Positions 31,739 to 34,612 of a stretch of DNA of 34,612 nucleotides are shown piece after piece. The DNA lies in NCBI GenBank assembly GCA_017541025.1, contig JAFXZY010000004.1, positions 1-34,612 of the forward strand, given 5' to 3'. The notes under the pieces are model-generated. The model saw nothing but the letters and a program-made list of their open reading frames with translations. It had not been told where the DNA came from and searched no databases. Made by a program: the position numbers and the translations under genes. The DNA comes from Bacteroidaceae bacterium. GTDB taxonomy: Bacteria > Bacteroidota > Bacteroidia > Bacteroidales > Bacteroidaceae. Every line of letters starts with the position of its first letter. Position 1 is the first letter of the stretch.

Positions 31739-31979
31739 TTTGTTGATGTGGAACAAGATAGGACGCATTGTGACGCTCCTCTCCCAGCGGCTCGATGTCA
31801 GTGGCGAGCGCGCACTGGACATCTTCTATACCTCGCGCACCAACGAACGCCTGCACGATGAGCATACAGGCCTCTACCTGATGAGCGACCTCTATTTAGT
31901 AGATGAAATCATTATGGAATTAAGGGAGCATAGAAGATGTAAAAAGATAAATGAGGATTTAGAAAAGAATGCAAAGTAG
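31728..31979 (+). CDS. DUF3791-like small protein, second
   Basis: 83 aa. The core LLMWNKIGRIVTLLSQRLDVSGERALDIFYTSRTNERLHDEHTGLYLMSDLYLVDEIIMEL is a helical pattern often found beside DUF3791/DUF3990 genes in Bacteroidales genomes. An ATG also occurs at 31746, but 31728 overlaps the remnant frame's stop and fits coupling. It is likely part of the same small accessory module as the gene at 31397. The Lys/Glu-rich tail (residues 70-83) shifts toward A-rich codons, as if the original end had been altered. Function is unknown. Confidence 0.6.
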   Translation: MLSDLLMWNKIGRIVTLLSQRLDVSGERALDIFYTSRTNERLHDEHTGLYLMSDLYLVDEIIMELREHRRCKKINEDLEKNAK

Positions 31980-32009
31980 TTAAATGAGATAGAAAGGAAA
32001 AGTTAATTT

Positions 32010-32072
32010 GTCTGACATCTGACATCTTCCCTCGGAATCCTCTTCCTTCATCCCTCAGCCATCAGACATCTA
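32010..32072 (+). repeat. CATC-type heptamer repeats
   Basis: Units TCTGACA, TCTGACA, TCTTCCC, then CATCCCTCAGC, CATCAGA, CATCTAA. The family is the same as at 31299, 34140-34204 and 34367-34486. Apart from this and the 11-bp array, the 306 bp before the next gene hold no gene that I can see. Confidence 0.7.
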
Positions 32073-32097
32073 ATTGCACTGTCCCTTGTCACCTCAA

Positions 32098-32284
32098 TTG
32101 GAGAGTAGTTGGAGAGTAGTTGGAGAGTAACTGGAGAGTAGTTGGAGAGTAGTTGGAGAGTAACTGGAGAGTAGTTGGAGAGTAGTTGGAGAGTAGTTGG
32201 AGAGTAGTTGGAGAGTAGTTGGAGAGTAACTGGAGTGTAACTGGAAAGTAATTGGAGAGTAACTGGAAAGTAATTGTCGAGTAA
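32098..32284 (+). repeat. 11-bp tandem array (TTGGAGAGTAG), 17 units, abutting a start codon
   Basis: Sixteen units of TTGGAGAGTAG, or its variants CTGGAGAGTAG and TTGGAGAGTAA, run every 11 bp from 32098. A degenerate 17th (TTGTCGAGTAA) ends one base before the ATG at 32286. Variant units concentrate at the gene-proximal end. Both the promoter region and the ribosome-binding region of the next gene lie within or before the array. Confidence 0.95.
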
Positions 32285-32285
32285 A

Positions 32286-33764
32286 ATGAAGATAATACAA
32301 TCAACATATCAGCCGTTTCTGACCCTTGACTATATCGTTAATGAGTCAGAGAATAAACTGTTTGACAGAAAGTCATCGAGAATAAAGCCTAGCGACTTAG
32401 CTCCTATAATTTCTGCATTTGCTAATGCGGAAGGGGGAACTGTAGTAATTGGTATTGATGACAAGACGAAGGCAATAGAAGGTCTAAATGCTTTAAGTTC
32501 TGACCAAGTTAATGATTTGGTCTCAGCTCCCAAGGATACCTGTATTCCTATGCCACAGTATCATGAGGAGTTTCTAACTGTAACCAACAAAAGTGGAAAG
32601 ACAGATAAACTATTACTTCTACATATTGAAGCAAGTCATGAACAAGTAATCAGAACTATTAATGGGTCTACCTATCTTCGTGTGGCAGACAGAACGAAGG
32701 AACTAAAGGGCGATGATTTGCGAAATCTGGAATATAGTAAGAATGTTCGTCGTTTTGAAGATGAATGTAATCCTGATGCTACAATAGATGATTTGGATAC
32801 AGATCTACTTGATTCCTATATGAATATTCTGAATGCAAAGAATATGACTTATGAACAACTGCTAAATGCACGTGGCTTCATGAGAAAACAAAATGGAAAG
32901 GCAAAACTTACCAATGCTGCTGTGTTGCTCTTTGCAAAGAATATAATCCAGTTTTATCCAAACTGTCGTATTCGATTCATTCGATATGATGGAACAAAGG
33001 CGAGAACTGGCGAGGATCTTAATATTACTAGAGACTATAATATGGAAAGACCGATATTGGGAATTATTCAAGAGGCAAAAGATTTCATATCTAGTCAATT
33101 ACGTGAATTCGTAGCACTCAATCCTTCTACAGGTAAATTTCAATCAGTTCCTGAATATCCTGAATTTGCTTGGCTAGAGGGCATTGTAAATGCCGTTACT
33201 CATAGAGAGTATGCTCTTGCAGGACGTTATATCCTTGTTAGTATGTATGATGACCGTTTGGAGATAGAAAGTCCTGGTAAACTACCCAGTATAGTAACCT
33301 TGGATAATATAAAAGAAACAAGATATTCTCGGAATCCTCGAATAGCACGAATATTAACGGATTTCGGTTGGGTAAGAGAACTGAATGAGGGAGTAAAACG
33401 TATTTACTCTGATATGGAAAAATACTTCCTTGATGATCCTGTTTATAGTGAACCTGGTCAATCTGTTCGATTAGTGCTTAAAAATAATATTGTGATGCGT
33501 AATCTCCGCAGGAAAGGACGCGCTTTGGAATTTATAGGCGAGGATTTGTGGGCGAAGTTAGATGATGTGGACCATGAGATACTTGCATATTTAGCGAGCA
33601 ATATTAAGGTTCGAAAAAGCGAGTTAGTAGGCCATACGAGGAAGTCTAACAGTACAATTAGTTCACATTTAAAAACATTGGTAGATAATGGTTTTGTAAA
33701 GCCAAATGGAGGCCTACACGACCCAGGAAGAACCTATTCAATTATAACAAAAGACTATGAATAG
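32286..33764 (+). CDS. Schlafen AlbA_2-domain ATP-binding protein (RecG-like regulator type)
   Basis: 492 aa. The N-terminal AlbA_2/Schlafen-type domain (about 10-145) shows E-x-x-x-x-D-R-K then FANAEGGTVVIGIDD and STYLRVADRTKEL. A GHKL-like ATP-binding C-terminal region follows (AWLEGIVNAVTHREYALAGRYILVSMYDDRLEIESPGKLPSIV, about 300-345, and SRNPRIARILTDFGWVRELNEGVKRI). The end is a winged helix (about 425-490). Proteins with this layout are common accessory regulators and appear in some defence islands; the exact function is unknown. The ATG at 32286 is chosen over the TTG at 32274, which is inside the 11-bp array. Codons are A/T-rich compared with most of the window, suggesting a separate origin. 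The stop TAG is followed in frame by an HTH-coding remnant. Confidence 0.85.
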   Translation: MKIIQSTYQPFLTLDYIVNESENKLFDRKSSRIKPSDLAPIISAFANAEGGTVVIGIDDKTKAIEGLNALSSDQVNDLVSAPKDTCIPMPQYHEEFLTVTNKSGKTDKLLLLHIEASHEQVIRTINGSTYLRVADRTKELKGDDLRNLEYSKNVRRFEDECNPDATIDDLDTDLLDSYMNILNAKNMTYEQLLNARGFMRKQNGKAKLTNAAVLLFAKNIIQFYPNCRIRFIRYDGTKARTGEDLNITRDYNMERPILGIIQEAKDFISSQLREFVALNPSTGKFQSVPEYPEFAWLEGIVNAVTHREYALAGRYILVSMYDDRLEIESPGKLPSIVTLDNIKETRYSRNPRIARILTDFGWVRELNEGVKRIYSDMEKYFLDDPVYSEPGQSVRLVLKNNIVMRNLRRKGRALEFIGEDLWAKLDDVDHEILAYLASNIKVRKSELVGHTRKSNSTISSHLKTLVDNGFVKPNGGLHDPGRTYSIITKDYE

Positions 33765-33866
33765 GGTGATGGCGAAACATTAAGAACATTATTAGAGACA
33801 GGTGCCTCAGTTCGCCAGTTACAACGGCTGACGGGCTTGGGACGAGGGATTATACAACGCGTCTAA
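33765..33866 (+). pseudogene. HTH-coding remnant in frame after the amber stop
   Basis: Directly after TAG at 33762 the same frame stays open for 33 codons and encodes TLRTLLETGASVRQLQRLTG then LGRGIIQRV, a clear helix-turn-helix of the resolvase/transposase type. There is no start codon of its own. It is either the 3' end of another gene joined here by deletion, or a stop-codon readthrough extension of the AlbA_2 protein; the first is more likely. Confidence 0.45.
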
Positions 33867-33920
33867 AACGTGACACGAACCTGTCCCCTCTGTCCTGATA
33901 AGCAAAAGCAGGCTTCCAAG

Positions 33921-34067
33921 ATGAAACACTTTGGCGAAGTCCTCTCCGACATTGTCATGCCTGACTTGCAAACTCAGGAGACCGAGTCTTCTTTGGAGAT
34001 AAACTTCTTCATTGGCAAACTAAAGCATACCGTAAAGCGAGTGCGCAAGGAAAAAGGAAACAACTAG
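33921..34067 (+). CDS. Small hypothetical protein
   Basis: 48 aa from the ATG at 33921 (a GTG at 33870 would add 17 residues, including a CPLC pair). MKHFGEVLSDIVMPDLQTQE is followed by SLEINFFIGKLKHTVKRVRK and a Lys/Asn-rich end. It resembles no family I know. The frame is open and the composition protein-like, but it may be a fragment of a longer gene. Confidence 0.35.
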   Translation: MKHFGEVLSDIVMPDLQTQETESSLEINFFIGKLKHTVKRVRKEKGNN

Positions 34068-34139
34068 GATTGGTGTAAAGCTGAGAATTATTTGAGTTAG
34101 CTCAAGGAGGGAGATGATAGTAAACGTCTTCAGTGGGAC

Positions 34140-34204
34140 ATCCGACCTCAGACATTCGACATCATCCCTCAGCCATCAGCCATCTTACATCAGACATCTT
34201 TAGC
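34140..34204 (+). repeat. CATC-type heptamer array before the small duplicated ORF
   Basis: CATTCGACATCATCCCT, then CAGCCAT, CAGCCAT, CTTACAT, CAGACAT, CTTTAGC. The period is 7 bp over most of its length. Confidence 0.75.
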
Positions 34205-34249
34205 AATTAACAGTTAACAAATTAACATTGCGATTCACCAGTTGAGAGC

Positions 34250-34366
34250 ATGAAGGGTACGGAAGTTATTTCAAAACCCCAACTCACCTCCATGATCCAC
34301 TTCCTTGAGGAACGTGATGAGGCGAGTAAAAAGTTAGACGAGCAATTGAAGGTAAAGAAGAAATAA
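34250..34366 (+). CDS. Small duplicated ORF, 38 aa, copy 1
   Basis: The ATG at 34250 opens MKGTEVISKPQLTSMIHFLE, then ERDEASKKLDEQLKVKKK and TAA. The sequence predicts one amphipathic helix with a charged Lys-rich end. TAACATTG at 34223-34230 is close to the TAnnTTTG promoter box, about 20 bp before the start. Exact duplication together with its upstream DNA suggests that promoter and ORF move as a unit. Function is unknown. Confidence 0.45.
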   Translation: MKGTEVISKPQLTSMIHFLEERDEASKKLDEQLKVKKK

Positions 34367-34486
34367 CATCATCCATCATCCATCAAACATCATCCATCTT
34401 ATACACATCTTACATCTCGAAGCACATCTGCCATCAGCCATCTGCTATCAGCCATCTTACATCATCCATCTTACATCATCCATCTT
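34367..34486 (+). repeat. Long CATC-type heptamer array between the duplicated units
   Basis: About 17 units, mainly CATCATC, CATCTTA, CATCAGC, CATCTGC and CATCTTT, with two interruptions (TACACATC, TCGAAGCA). It separates the two copies of the 38-codon ORF. Confidence 0.85.
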
Positions 34487-34535
34487 TAACAATTAACAGT
34501 TAACAAATTAACATTGCGATTCACCAGTTGAGAGC

Positions 34536-34612
34536 ATGAAGGGTACGGAAGTTATTTCAAAACCCCAACTCACCTCCATGATCCACTTCCTTGAGGAACG
34601 TGATGAGGCGAG
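34536..34612 (+). CDS. Small duplicated ORF, copy 2 (cut by window end)
   Basis: The ATG at 34536 begins the same reading frame as copy 1, with identical codons through Glu-Ala at the window edge. Whether it ends at the same stop cannot be seen. Confidence 0.4.
   Translation, partial: MKGTEVISKPQLTSMIHFLEERDEA

Larger units (their letters stand above)
34205..34612 (+). repeat. Direct repeat with 286-bp spacing carrying a 38-codon ORF
   Basis: The 122 bases 34205-34326 reappear without a visible difference at 34491-34612, where the window ends. Each copy starts AATTAACAGTTAACAAATT and includes the start of the same small ORF. A CATC heptamer array precedes each copy. The second copy continues beyond the window. 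Confidence 0.95.

Noticed and set aside
32098-32284. Could the 11-bp array be a CRISPR array?
   Set aside because: Units are contiguous with no spacers and too short; it is a simple tandem repeat. The minus-strand frames across it (SNYSPTTLQL repeats) are artefacts of the array.
34367-34486. Could the CATC array be a CRISPR array or attachment site?
   Set aside because: The 7-bp period is continuous with no unique spacers, and no integrase or core-site duplication is visible.

Overview
The window looks like chromosomal DNA from a member of the Bacteroidales, most likely Prevotella or a close relative. The evidence is promoters of the Bacteroidetes type (-7 box TAnnTTTG, for example at 1266, 4353, 9049, 13697 and 23662), lipoproteins of the FimB/Mfa2 type, an S46 dipeptidyl-peptidase, very large secreted proteins ending in a short Gly/Tyr-Ile-x-Asn-Gly C-terminal module, a NusG-like regulator heading an exopolysaccharide operon, and DUF3987/P5-like/DUF3791 genes typical of Bacteroidales genomic islands. 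No rRNA, tRNA, CRISPR array or recognisable IS transposase was seen.

Layout. 1-1081: the end of a mobile-island module (C-terminus of a DUF3987-type protein, then a P5-like phage or cell-wall protein), closed by a terminator. 1247-2275: a hemerythrin-like sensor fused to a LuxR-type DNA-binding domain. 2443-4277 (minus strand): a PfkB sugar kinase and a patatin-like lipase, probably one operon. 4370-8929: a DEAD-box RNA helicase, a small four-helix-bundle (23S intervening-sequence type) gene, and an S46 peptidase. 9132-18341: two tandem paralogous giant secreted proteins with discoidin-like domains, each with its own promoter and terminator. 18474-23054: a secreted papain-like protease with LamG and PKD domains. 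23055-23930: a long non-coding region with structured elements and a leader. 23931-31023: an exopolysaccharide export locus (NusG-like regulator, two FimB/Mfa2-like lipoproteins, Wza-like SLBB exporter, Wzz-like chain-length protein). Its next gene, a nucleotide-sugar dehydrogenase, is broken at 31251-31322. 31323-34612: accessory DNA with DUF3791-type proteins, a Schlafen/AlbA_2 ATP-binding protein preceded by an 11-bp tandem array, gene remnants, and a small ORF duplicated every 286 bp.

The most unusual property of the window is its load of two short repeat families, found both between and inside genes. The first is tandem arrays with a 7-bp period (units such as TCAATTC, ACTCTAA, ATTCAGT, AATGTTC, GTTTACT, CATCNNN). 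The second is a GC-rich palindrome of about 30 bp (CCCTCNC / GNGAGGG followed by a G-rich tail). Both occur in frame inside conserved genes: the DEAD helicase core and tail, the S46 signal peptide, the C1 protease PKD region and C-terminus, the NusG-like protein and the P5-like protein. At 6311-6796 the four-helix-bundle gene is bracketed by inverted heptamer arrays. This recalls rRNA intervening sequences, which encode the same protein family and are closed by inverted repeats, but here the cassette sits between protein genes and one arm is translated as part of the S46 signal peptide. I regard that cassette as the best candidate for an undescribed system in the window.
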